Positions 7,925 through 14,532 of a stretch of DNA of 19,935 bases are shown one piece after another. Numbering within the stretch: position 1 is the stretch's first letter; each line of letters opens with the position of its first letter. The notes below the pieces were generated by a model that was given only the letters and a program-made list of their open reading frames with translations, made no database searches and was not told where the DNA came from. Position numbers and translations under genes: made by a program. The stretch comes from JBBRMU01 sp038230655 (lineage in GTDB: Bacteria > Patescibacteriota > Microgenomatia > UBA1406 > GWC2-37-13): positions 1 to 19,935 of the forward strand of contig JBBRMU010000021.1 in the NCBI GenBank assembly GCA_038230655.1. The letters run 5' to 3'.

Positions 7925-8638
7925 ATGGAAAATAGAGAATCGTCCAAATTAGGGACATATATTATTAGGCACGGCGAGCCTCAACATACGGGAGATCCTG
8001 AGTCTAGATTGACACAAAATGGCATCAATCAGGTTAGGACTGAAATAAATAGTATTCAGGATGAATTAAGTGACTTTTCGCGGATACAGATTTATCACAG
8101 CGACACTGAGCGGACAAAGCATACGGCTGAGGTAGCATATAATACACTTTATACGAGTAACCTCGCTCCTAAACTGGTTCGTAGACCTGTAAGGATAAAG
8201 ATGTTTAACGCAACAGACGGATTTGAAGCTATAGACGCAATATTTCGTCTGGATCATCGTCGCAACTCTCCCTATTCCAATGAACGTAAAGAATACTGGA
8301 AAGAAATTGAAATGATCTGGAGATCGAGCAAGAGAGAACACATGGATGCAATTCATGGCCGTAATCCTCAGCAAGTTGGTGAAGAAATAGTTTTAGAGTA
8401 TATTCAGCGTCTTGCGCCTCTGTCCTCTTTGGACCTCACAGAAAGTGTAGTGAACATCATAGCAGCCAATAAGACACTATTACTCGGGATATTGAGCCTT
8501 TTCAGGGCTCTAGATGATAATTTAAGAATTGGTTATGCAGATATCCTAAAGATGGATATTTACTCAGATACAACAGTTGTTAATCATCAAGGCTCCTCTT
8601 ATAATATCGATTATAGTATCAGTATTCAGGATGAATGA
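7925..8638 (+). CDS. Histidine-phosphatase-fold protein lacking the second catalytic His
   Basis: The first half matches the histidine phosphatase (phosphoglycerate mutase-like) superfamily well: IIRHGEPQ with Arg15-His16-Gly17, then LTQNG, then HSDTERTKHTAE, which supplies the phosphate-binding arginine. In active members a later strand ends in a second catalytic histidine (typically V-x-SHGGT). Here the matching strand reads VVNIIAANKTLLL, so Ala181 stands where His is expected. The enzyme may therefore be inactive, weakly active, or a sensor or scaffold. I prefer ATG 7925 (237 residues); an in-frame TTG at 7919 would add two residues. It is the first gene of a probable operon, 28 bases before the histidine kinase gene. 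Confidence 0.75.
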   Translation: MENRESSKLGTYIIRHGEPQHTGDPESRLTQNGINQVRTEINSIQDELSDFSRIQIYHSDTERTKHTAEVAYNTLYTSNLAPKLVRRPVRIKMFNATDGFEAIDAIFRLDHRRNSPYSNERKEYWKEIEMIWRSSKREHMDAIHGRNPQQVGEEIVLEYIQRLAPLSSLDLTESVVNIIAANKTLLLGILSLFRALDDNLRIGYADILKMDIYSDTTVVNHQGSSYNIDYSISIQDE

Positions 8639-8666
8639 TTAGATATAAAAAGTTCATCATACAACT

Positions 8667-9839
8667 ATGATAAAAATTACTAAAAAAAGATCCTTAGACA
8701 TTGTAGAGCGGATTAATCTCGCTTTTCTTAAGTTTCTTGAGCCGTTAACATTAGAGGAGACTATCAAAAGGATAGTTCATGAGGCAATAAAGTTGGTCAA
8801 CGGTCATGATGGAAGAATTACTATAAACACAGCAGAAGGATTGAAGGTGTTGTATAGCTCATCAATTAAATTAAAAGAGTACCCAGTACGGAAAAATGGT
8901 CACACCTATAGGTCTTTTACTAAGAGAAAAGCATTCGTAGTTCAGGCAAATGGGTTTGAAAAAATTTATCCAAATACTAAGTATAAATCAGTAATTTTTG
9001 TTCCGTTATTTTATAAAAGTGAGTCATACGGCGTGTTGTTAATTAGATCGTATACTCCAAAAGAGTATACGTCAGAGGAACTTAAGGTTCTGACTCTTTT
9101 TGGTTCTATGGCCAGTATGACCTTAAGAAAAGTGCAGCTTTTAAGTGAAGCTAAAAAAAATTTGGAGGTCAAGGATAAGTTCATAGCTTTGGCTGCACAT
9201 GAGCTTAGGACTCCATTAACTTCAATGTCTGGCTATATACAGTTATTATCTAGGAAGTTTCCTCTTGGCAGTTCTCAAGAATCTCAATGGATAAATTTAC
9301 TACTGTATGAGAGCAATAGACTAACGAACTTAATTGAGGAGATCTTAGAGATAAATAGAATGAACGCAGGAGCTATGGACTACTCATATACGGAGATTCT
9401 CCTGAGTAAAATTGTGAATGATGCGATTAAACAGATTTCATCTTCACATACTTATCGACAGATCAAGCTTGAGATGTCATCCGATCCTGCTGCAATAATC
9501 GGTGATTCTAAGAAACTCACGCAATCTATCTATAACATCTTAGAGAATGCGCTTAAATTTTCAGAAAAAAAGACAATAATTGCAGTTTCGATTAAAAAAA
9601 ATAAGACAAATAGTATAATTACTGTCAAAGATTCTGGAAAAGGCATTCCAAAGGAAGATTTGCCCTTTGTATTTGAGGGATTTTTTAAAAGCAGAGATAA
9701 TGAAACAGGAGGAATGGGACTTGGATTGTTTTATGCAAAAAATGTCATAACTGCCCATAAGGGAAATATTGATCTAAAATCTAAAGTAAATAAAGGGACA
9801 GAAGTAAAAATTTCGCTGCCAAATATTAAATATGACTGA
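8667..9839 (+). CDS. Soluble GAF-domain sensor histidine kinase
   Basis: This 390-residue kinase autophosphorylates on histidine and passes the phosphate to a response regulator. Residues about 25-155 form a GAF-like sensor domain. The HisKA dimerisation domain follows with the H-box AAHELRTPLTS (phospho-acceptor His178). The catalytic ATPase domain has the N-box (Asn290 and Asn294 in YNILENALKFS), G1 (DSGKGIP, 322-328) and G2 (GGMGLGL, 348-354). There are no membrane segments, so it senses an internal signal. Its stop overlaps the start of the next gene by eight bases (ATGACTGA), which suggests translational coupling. The likely partner is the OmpR-type regulator encoded convergently at 10859-11530; this pairing is inferred from position. 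Confidence 0.93.
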   Translation: MIKITKKRSLDIVERINLAFLKFLEPLTLEETIKRIVHEAIKLVNGHDGRITINTAEGLKVLYSSSIKLKEYPVRKNGHTYRSFTKRKAFVVQANGFEKIYPNTKYKSVIFVPLFYKSESYGVLLIRSYTPKEYTSEELKVLTLFGSMASMTLRKVQLLSEAKKNLEVKDKFIALAAHELRTPLTSMSGYIQLLSRKFPLGSSQESQWINLLLYESNRLTNLIEEILEINRMNAGAMDYSYTEILLSKIVNDAIKQISSSHTYRQIKLEMSSDPAAIIGDSKKLTQSIYNILENALKFSEKKTIIAVSIKKNKTNSIITVKDSGKGIPKEDLPFVFEGFFKSRDNETGGMGLGLFYAKNVITAHKGNIDLKSKVNKGTEVKISLPNIKYD

Positions 9840-10857
9840 GAACTATTCAATGGGAATGGAGCTAACATTTAATCAGTCCGTGGAGCAATCTCAGGAACTA
9901 CAGTTTCAGCAGATTCCCGCCCAAATGCTAACTGCCGTTCTAGAGCACACTCCTGCCTATGATGCATTTATGAAGTCTAATCCCGATGCTGAAAAAGTTA
10001 AAGATAACTTTGTCGAGAACTTAGAACCTGCAGAAGGAGGATTAATTCTTATTACAGGGTGGTCCAGGAATTTCAAATCCACTCTCTCAGAAGGAATAGC
10101 AGCTCATGGGCTTTCAGAACTAAAAGATAAAGTTGAGTCTACAGGAAGGAACCTCCATTTTGTTCATATCACAGGCGGTGAGGGTATTCCACTGGCATAT
10201 AACTTATGTGGATTGCCCTTCAACGGAGACTACAGCGTAATGCTGGAGAGGCCTGAGATTGGAAAAGCAGCTTTAGCACTATTCGTAGACAAAGTGCATA
10301 AGGCTATGGAGGCTAATGATAGTGAAAATACAGTAGTGACAGTGGCAGAGTATATGCCACTTCCTCCGGTATTAAGTCTGCTTTCACATTATTACCATGC
10401 TGCTTATGGGCTTTTGACTAATCCAGAGATTCAAAAAATAGGGTCAGAAATCCAAGAAGCTATAAATAAGCACGATATAGAAGGTGTAAGGCAGGCAGCC
10501 CGAAAATATAAGCAAAAATATTTCCGTACAGCTTTAGATCAAGTAATTATGGATACCGCTGATAAACAAGGAAACTTGTCTGCAGTTGAGGTAAGTGTGG
10601 CAATAGGAAGTTTGGGCATGGCACGACTTGCAAATGAAGAAGCAGAGTCTAGGATGGCGAAGTATAAGGGTAGGACTTTCGAGGATTTTCAAAGTGACTC
10701 TGAACTACGAGAAGAGGCAGAACCGATTTTCTTTCAAGATCAATTTGAGTTGTATGGCGCAGTCTTAGAAAGAAGTTTTATTGGTAAACCGGAAGTTATC
10801 GATGGTAATATATCGCATCCAAAATTCCGAAAGAGACTTAAACCTTTAAATTTGTAG
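9832..10857 (+). CDS. Unrecognised protein with degenerate P-loop, coupled to histidine kinase
   Basis: I do not recognise the family of this 341-residue soluble protein. A hydrophobic strand runs into ITGWSRNFKST (75-84 at the core), which resembles a Walker A loop except that the Gly before Lys is Phe. Later TVVTVAEYMP (about 167-176) has the look of a Walker B strand ending in Glu. This suggests a P-loop NTPase or kinase-like fold, perhaps with altered nucleotide binding. The C-terminal half is helical and charged. The start overlaps the kinase gene by eight bases. Internal ATGs at codons 7 and 9 are alternatives, and the last has GGGA just before it. Tight coupling to the kinase argues for a role in the same pathway, as an output or accessory protein. 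Confidence 0.75.
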   Translation: MTENYSMGMELTFNQSVEQSQELQFQQIPAQMLTAVLEHTPAYDAFMKSNPDAEKVKDNFVENLEPAEGGLILITGWSRNFKSTLSEGIAAHGLSELKDKVESTGRNLHFVHITGGEGIPLAYNLCGLPFNGDYSVMLERPEIGKAALALFVDKVHKAMEANDSENTVVTVAEYMPLPPVLSLLSHYYHAAYGLLTNPEIQKIGSEIQEAINKHDIEGVRQAARKYKQKYFRTALDQVIMDTADKQGNLSAVEVSVAIGSLGMARLANEEAESRMAKYKGRTFEDFQSDSELREEAEPIFFQDQFELYGAVLERSFIGKPEVIDGNISHPKFRKRLKPLNL

Positions 10858-10858
10858 G

Positions 10859-11530
10859 TTATTCTTTAATCATGTAGCCGAATCCTCTAACAGAGTGGAG
10901 AAGTTTCTGAGTATATCCTTCATCAATTTTCTTTCTTAAATAACCCATATATACATCTACAACTCGAGTTTCTATATCTGGGGAAGCGAGCCAAATTCTA
11001 CTTAGTATCATGTCTCTTGTTAAAATACGACCTTTGTTATTCATGAGGTATTGAAGAAGTTTAAATTCTTGAGGAGTTAACTTTATTAATTTGCCATCTC
11101 TACTTACCTCTAGAGTCTGATTATCCAAAACCAAGTCTCCTATTTTCATTTTATCATCGCCACTTTTACCGTCCCTTAGTCTAGCTTTAATGCGTGCTAT
11201 AAGTTCATCAGCAACAAAGGGTTTTGTCATATAGTCGTCGGCTCCTAAGTTGAGGCCTTGAACTATATCGGTGACTCCGTCTTTTGCAGTTAGAATAACA
11301 ACTTTAAGGCCAGGATGACGTTTTCTTATTTCCATACAAACAGCCTCTCCAGACATGTTTGGTAGACCCAAGTCAAGAAGCACCAGATCAGGAGCGATTT
11401 TGTCAATCATTTCAAGGGCTGCAACACCGTCTGAGATAGCATGAACCGAAAATCCATTATCGAGGAGAAGCTCTTTTAAGTACTTTTGGACACCCTTGTC
11501 ATCTTCCACCACAAGTATTGTTGGTACCAT
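10859..11530 (-). CDS. OmpR/PhoB-family response regulator
   Basis: The protein has an N-terminal receiver domain with the acidic pair Asp10-Asp11 (VVEDD), phospho-acceptor Asp53 (LLDLGLP), the Thr of VILTAKDG and Lys103 (MTKPF). A winged-helix DNA-binding domain follows (about 125-223) with the conserved LTPQEFKLLQYLM and RVVDVYMGYLRKKI segments. It is a phosphorylation-controlled transcription factor. I choose the ATG at 11530 (223 residues). The upstream in-frame ATG at 11545 overlaps the promoter's -10 box and adds five residues in front of the receiver's first strand. The gene converges on the kinase operon with one base between stop codons, so they probably form a pair. Its promoter lies in the 26-base gap after glmS. 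Confidence 0.93.
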   Translation of the reverse strand: MVPTILVVEDDKGVQKYLKELLLDNGFSVHAISDGVAALEMIDKIAPDLVLLDLGLPNMSGEAVCMEIRKRHPGLKVVILTAKDGVTDIVQGLNLGADDYMTKPFVADELIARIKARLRDGKSGDDKMKIGDLVLDNQTLEVSRDGKLIKLTPQEFKLLQYLMNNKGRILTRDMILSRIWLASPDIETRVVDVYMGYLRKKIDEGYTQKLLHSVRGFGYMIKE

Positions 11531-11536
11531 AGATAT

Positions 11537-11565
11537 ATTATACATCTTTTTCTTACAATTGTGAA
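11537..11565 (-). promoter_or_regulatory. Leaderless promoter of the response regulator gene
   Basis: Read on the minus strand, TTCACA (11565-11560), a 17-base spacer and a perfect TATAAT (11542-11537) are followed by six bases and ATG 11530. The -10 box is at -12 to -7, so RNA should start at the A of that ATG. This is the clearest example of the geometry in the window, and it decides the start codon. Confidence 0.7.
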
Positions 11566-11571
11566 CTAATC

Positions 11572-13344
11572 TTATTTTACTGTCACGCTTTTGGCTATGT
11601 TCCTGGGTTTATCGACCTCATTTCCCAGTTGGATGCCGATGTAGTAGGCTAAAAGCTGCAGTGGTATCACATTCATAACCGAGTTTAACTCTTTTACTTC
11701 TGGCACCTTTATGAAAGAGTTAAAATTCTTACTAGATTTTGAGCCTATAGCTGTTACTTCAGCGCCCCTGGTTTTCACCTCGTTTACTGCATTAATTACA
11801 TCTGACATGCTTGAGTCATCGGAGAAAGCAACTAGAATCTGAACTCCCGGCTGCATAAGAGTAATAGCGTAGTGTTTCAGATCACCAGCCGGCATTGCAT
11901 GAGCGTGTTTATAGGTACACTCAATTAGCTTGACCATGCCTTCTTTAACAATATAAAAGTTTTGGCCTTTCCCTAAGAGGAAAATATCGTCTACATTGAT
12001 CAACTTTTCTGCTAGATTTTTTACCAAATTGATGTTACTCTGGTTCTTCAAATACCTTTTCATTGCCTCAATCAAGCTATTTATATGAGTTATCCCCTCA
12101 TCGAAGCCATCAGAGACAGTTTTAGCAACTAAGTAACCCCAGGTAATCTGCGAGGTGAAAATTTTTGTTGAGACAACACTCACTTCCGGACCTGCTTCAG
12201 CCATAAATTTAAAGTCTGACATCCGAGTCATCATAGCACCAGGCATATTTACGTAAGAAGCGATCTTAAGGCCCTTTTTATGGGCAAATTCGAGCACTTC
12301 CAGGACATCTGCCGTTTCTCCACTTTGAGATGGCGCGATAATCACATCTTCTTTGGAAAAAAGCTCGACATACTCTAAAGCATCTGCTCCAACGAGGCTA
12401 ATTGCATTGATTTTTGCAAATTCGCGCAGATAATAAGCTATCTGTGCTGCCGCTACCCCTGCTGTCCCTGAACCGATTGTATAAACTGTTCGAGCGGCTT
12501 TAAGTGCATGAGCGAGAGCTAAATATGATTTTTTATCCTGTCTGACAATCTGTTCCAGAGCCTTGGGTGTTTCATGAATCTCCTTAATTAAGAAATGATC
12601 AAACTCTTCTTTGTCAACTTTATCGTTCCTGAGGTTTATATCTTCCCAGTTGTACTTTAATTCTTTGTCAGAAGTGATATCAAAGATATGCATTTCTTTA
12701 TCATGAATCTGCACTATCTGGCCATTATCTATAACTAGCATCTTCTGTGCTATTGGAGCAAAGGAAAGCGTATCTGAAGAAACTATGAGATCATCTGAGG
12801 CTGTTCGTCCTGCAACTAACGGCGAACCATTCCTGGCAGCAATAATTTCACCCTTATTACTTAATAATATAACGGTGTTTCTCCCTTCCAACTCCTTCAC
12901 TGCTGCTCTTACAGCTAGCCTCAAGCTAGAAATACCTAAAAGTTTTTCTTCAACCAGTCTCACGATAACCTCAGTATCTGTCTCGGAAATAAATTTATAC
13001 CCTTTTTTTTGGAGCATCTCTTTTAAGGGTTCATAGTTCTGGACAATACCGTTTTGAGCAAGCACGAATGAATTATCCGAAGAGTAGTGGGGATGAGCGT
13101 TTGTCTGAGTAATACCTCCGTGAGTTGCCCACCTGGTATGAGCTATGCCGATCTTTGCATGAGGAAGCTGATTTAGACTATCTATTTTGCTGATTTTGCC
13201 AACCTCTTTCACGACATGAATAGCGTTATTTTCTTGGACTGCAACGCCCCAGGAGTCGTAGCCACGGTATTCTAGACGTTTCAGACCTTCAATTAAAATA
13301 GGTGCTGCGTTATTTTTACCAGCATAAGCAAATATTCCACACAT
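11572..13344 (-). CDS. glmS: Glutamine-fructose-6-phosphate aminotransferase (isomerizing)
   Basis: GlmS makes glucosamine-6-phosphate from fructose-6-phosphate and glutamine, the entry step to UDP-GlcNAc for cell wall and glycans. The 590-residue protein begins MCGIF, so Cys2 becomes the N-terminal nucleophile of the glutaminase domain. Glutamine-site residues follow: Arg71-Trp72 with THGG, Asn98-Gly99 and Asp123. After KEIHETP come two SIS sugar-binding domains (first about 280-410 with SQSGETADVL, second about 445-580). The C-terminal tail KPRNIAKSVTVK keeps the catalytic lysine (Lys585). Length is close to the usual 600 or so. There is no Shine-Dalgarno sequence. A candidate promoter lies about 90 bases upstream. 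I saw no glmS ribozyme core in the leader. Confidence 0.97.
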   Translation of the reverse strand: MCGIFAYAGKNNAAPILIEGLKRLEYRGYDSWGVAVQENNAIHVVKEVGKISKIDSLNQLPHAKIGIAHTRWATHGGITQTNAHPHYSSDNSFVLAQNGIVQNYEPLKEMLQKKGYKFISETDTEVIVRLVEEKLLGISSLRLAVRAAVKELEGRNTVILLSNKGEIIAARNGSPLVAGRTASDDLIVSSDTLSFAPIAQKMLVIDNGQIVQIHDKEMHIFDITSDKELKYNWEDINLRNDKVDKEEFDHFLIKEIHETPKALEQIVRQDKKSYLALAHALKAARTVYTIGSGTAGVAAAQIAYYLREFAKINAISLVGADALEYVELFSKEDVIIAPSQSGETADVLEVLEFAHKKGLKIASYVNMPGAMMTRMSDFKFMAEAGPEVSVVSTKIFTSQITWGYLVAKTVSDGFDEGITHINSLIEAMKRYLKNQSNINLVKNLAEKLINVDDIFLLGKGQNFYIVKEGMVKLIECTYKHAHAMPAGDLKHYAITLMQPGVQILVAFSDDSSMSDVINAVNEVKTRGAEVTAIGSKSSKNFNSFIKVPEVKELNSVMNVIPLQLLAYYIGIQLGNEVDKPRNIAKSVTVK

Positions 13345-13434
13345 AGATATGAGATAAATGATAAATGGAGTCCTCTGAGTATGAAAGATGTGGTTACTAA
13401 GAGTTACAGGATGTTTCCAAGTCTAGAGCTTTTA

Positions 13435-13456
13435 ATTATATCTCTCCATAGAGAGA
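13435..13456 (-). promoter_or_regulatory. Candidate glmS promoter with palindrome in the spacer
   Basis: On the minus strand a perfect TATAAT (13440-13435) lies about 91 bases before the glmS ATG and predicts an RNA start near 13428. Immediately upstream, in the spacer, is the perfect inverted repeat TCTCTC-CATA-GAGAGA (13441-13456 as read on the plus strand). The -35 region is weak, as in activator-dependent or regulated promoters. An operator role is inference. Confidence 0.4.
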
Positions 13457-13553
13457 ATAACAGAGTAACTCAAAATAACAACATTTTAATAAGATAGAAG
13501 CTGTTTAGTTTTATCTTTGGATCAGATTACTCTGGGTTTAAATAAAACATTTA

Positions 13554-13690
13554 GGTTGACAGCTACAACCTGAGGGTTTCCGCAGATGCTTTACTGAGAA
13601 TAAATTGATTTAAAACCAGTAAGTTCGATTGTCCAGATGAATATCTGGACCCCTCTTCCTCGTATTCCCCCTTAGCCATGACGACGGGGG
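13554..13690. ncRNA. Hairpin cluster, possible structured RNA
   Basis: Four inverted repeats follow one another: GGTTG/CAACC (13554-13570), TTACTG/CAGTAA (13591-13622), a perfect eight-base stem with four-base loop GTCCAGATGAATATCTGGAC (13631-13650), and CCCCC/GGGGG (13667-13690). The block is clearly more GC-rich than the flanking AT-rich DNA. It matches no riboswitch, tRNA, tmRNA, SRP RNA or RNase P core that I know. The strand cannot be decided, and I found no good promoter directly in front on either side. It could also be a decayed gene. Confidence 0.35.
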
Positions 13691-13739
13691 ACCACTCGCT
13701 TAATTAAATAACTCTATCTTTTCAAAGAACTTAAGCTAA

Positions 13740-13790
13740 TTGTAATATTTTACAAAAACAATGTCAAATTGTGGGATGATTTGGTATAAT
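13740..13790 (+). promoter_or_regulatory. Extended -10 promoter with upstream inverted repeat
   Basis: TGG-TATAAT (13782-13790) is a perfect extended -10 element. A partial -35 (ATGTCA, 13761-13766) sits 18 bases upstream of the hexamer. A perfect inverted repeat TTGTAA-TATT-TTACAA (13740-13755) lies just before the -35 and could be an operator. RNA starting near 13797 would have a leader of about 169 bases before the 96-residue gene. TAAAAT at 13933-13938 is a possible second, closer -10. Confidence 0.5.
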
Positions 13791-13965
13791 ACTATGAGAT
13801 ATGGCACTATCTACTTTACGGCTTGATATCTGTCGTATTGCACATTCACATACAGTTGTAGTTAGTTACTTACATTATCTGGATTTGAACTTCAATTTAT
13901 CATTTTGAATGATATCTTTAGTCAAATCCTCATAAAATTAGAAAACTAGAAGGAAGTAAAGATCC

Positions 13966-14256
13966 ATGGATAATCTTGGAAAAAGCAATGTCCAAAGAGA
14001 GAAAAAGCTAGCGCAAATGACGTATGTTATTGGGATAGCGTATGAAATGGGTATGTTACTCAGGTTCTTAGGAGTAATGATGTCTATTTTATCACTAGTT
14101 TTATTAACCTCTTTTAGTACTTCGTCCGAAGAGTTTCGTGGTATACCCGGCTTAGGGTTGATAGCTGCTATTTTTTTCCTGTTAGGAGAAGTAGTAGTAC
14201 GACTACTAAAAAAACATAATCATTTTTATGAAGGAGAACACGATGAACATTGTTAA
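13966..14256 (+). CDS. Small two-helix membrane protein
   Basis: This 96-residue protein is of no family I recognise. It has two hydrophobic segments (about 28-50 and 61-80) joined by a short polar turn, and a C-terminal tail rich in His and acidic residues (HNHFYEGEHDEHC), which could bind metal. The ATG is preceded by AAGGAAG, with 11 bases between the AAGGA core and the start codon, a plausible Shine-Dalgarno site. The next small membrane gene overlaps its end by 14 bases, so the two are probably translated together. Confidence 0.7.
   Translation: MDNLGKSNVQREKKLAQMTYVIGIAYEMGMLLRFLGVMMSILSLVLLTSFSTSSEEFRGIPGLGLIAAIFFLLGEVVVRLLKKHNHFYEGEHDEHC
14231..14236 (+). promoter_or_regulatory. Strong Shine-Dalgarno site for the 50-residue gene
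   Basis: AAGGAG lies six bases before ATG 14243, inside the end of the preceding gene. It is the best ribosome binding site I saw in the window and strongly supports the short overlapping gene. Confidence 0.75.
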
Positions 14257-14395
14257 AAAAATTATCGCGGCAATCATTGGCACAGGAGTAATAGGAATTC
14301 TATTGAAAAAGAAACTAAGCGATTCCTATTATTCTCAAGTATTTAAGAACGAAAGAGAGGACGATCGGCATCCGTGTGATAACTACAACAGATAA
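14243..14395 (+). CDS. Small single-helix membrane protein, 50 residues
   Basis: This short ORF begins MNIVKKIIAAIIGTGVIGIL and ends at TAA 14393-14395. One membrane helix (about 7-21) follows a short lysine-bearing N-terminus. After it come three lysines and a polar, charged tail with His43, Cys45 and the ending DNYNR. The evidence that it is real is the AAGGAG site at ideal spacing and the 14-base overlap with the upstream membrane gene, typical of translational coupling. The family is unknown. The two proteins could form one membrane complex. Confidence 0.65.
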   Translation: MNIVKKIIAAIIGTGVIGILLKKKLSDSYYSQVFKNEREDDRHPCDNYNR

Positions 14396-14398
14396 GTT

Positions 14399-14512
14399 GG
14401 AGAGTGAGAACGCTTAGCGTTGTAGGCTGTTATTTTAGTGGGAGACTGAGCATTCAAATGCATGTGCTCATTTCGAGCACATCTTAGTACAGCTGTACTT
14501 TACTCATTCTCC
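14399..14512. ncRNA. Highly structured segment, candidate RNA element
   Basis: A 10-base-pair closing stem pairs 14399-14408 (GGAGAGTGAG) with 14503-14512 (CTCATTCTCC), including one G-U pair. Inside lie AACGC-TTA-GCGTT (14409-14421), a perfect eight-pair hairpin ATGTGCTC-ATTTC-GAGCACAT (14462-14482) and a 14-base perfect palindrome AGTACAGCTGTACT (14486-14499). A competing pairing, GAGCA with TGCTC, would break the large hairpin. It sits four bases after the 50-residue gene and 20 bases before the 3' end of the opposite-strand gene. No U-run follows, so it is not a classical terminator. It matches no RNA family that I recognise. Confidence 0.45.
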
Positions 14513-14532
14513 TTCATCCTTTAGAAGTTAAA

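Larger units (their letters stand above)
13345..13965. other. 621-base divergent intergenic region between glmS and small membrane genes
   Basis: The left part carries a candidate glmS promoter with a palindrome (13435-13456). The centre (13554-13690) is a cluster of hairpins, more GC-rich than its surroundings. The right part holds an inverted repeat and an extended -10 promoter pointing right (13740-13790), then a leader of about 169 bases. The only small ORF I noticed is 38 codons on the minus strand (13679-13563), inside the hairpin block. I cannot call it a gene. Confidence 0.6.

Noticed and set aside
9856..9954. Resemblance of the unknown protein's N-terminus (QELQFQQIPAQML) to the sigma-54 activator-interacting region
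   Set aside because: The similarity is a short glutamine/leucine-rich stretch only, and no core-binding or RpoN-box segment follows.
13563..13679. 38-codon minus-strand ORF starting ATG inside the hairpin cluster
   Set aside because: It has no ribosome binding site, overlaps several strong inverted repeats, and matches no family I know. Chance opening in a GC-richer block is more likely.
13554..13690. tRNA, tmRNA, SRP RNA, RNase P or glmS ribozyme in the glmS upstream gap
   Set aside because: A TTCGATT string resembles a T-loop, but no cloverleaf can be built around it, and none of the conserved cores of the other RNAs is present on either strand.
14399..14512. Bidirectional transcription terminator for the convergent genes
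   Set aside because: None of the hairpins is followed by a T-run on either strand. The nested stems look more like a folded RNA, though Rho-dependent ends cannot be excluded.
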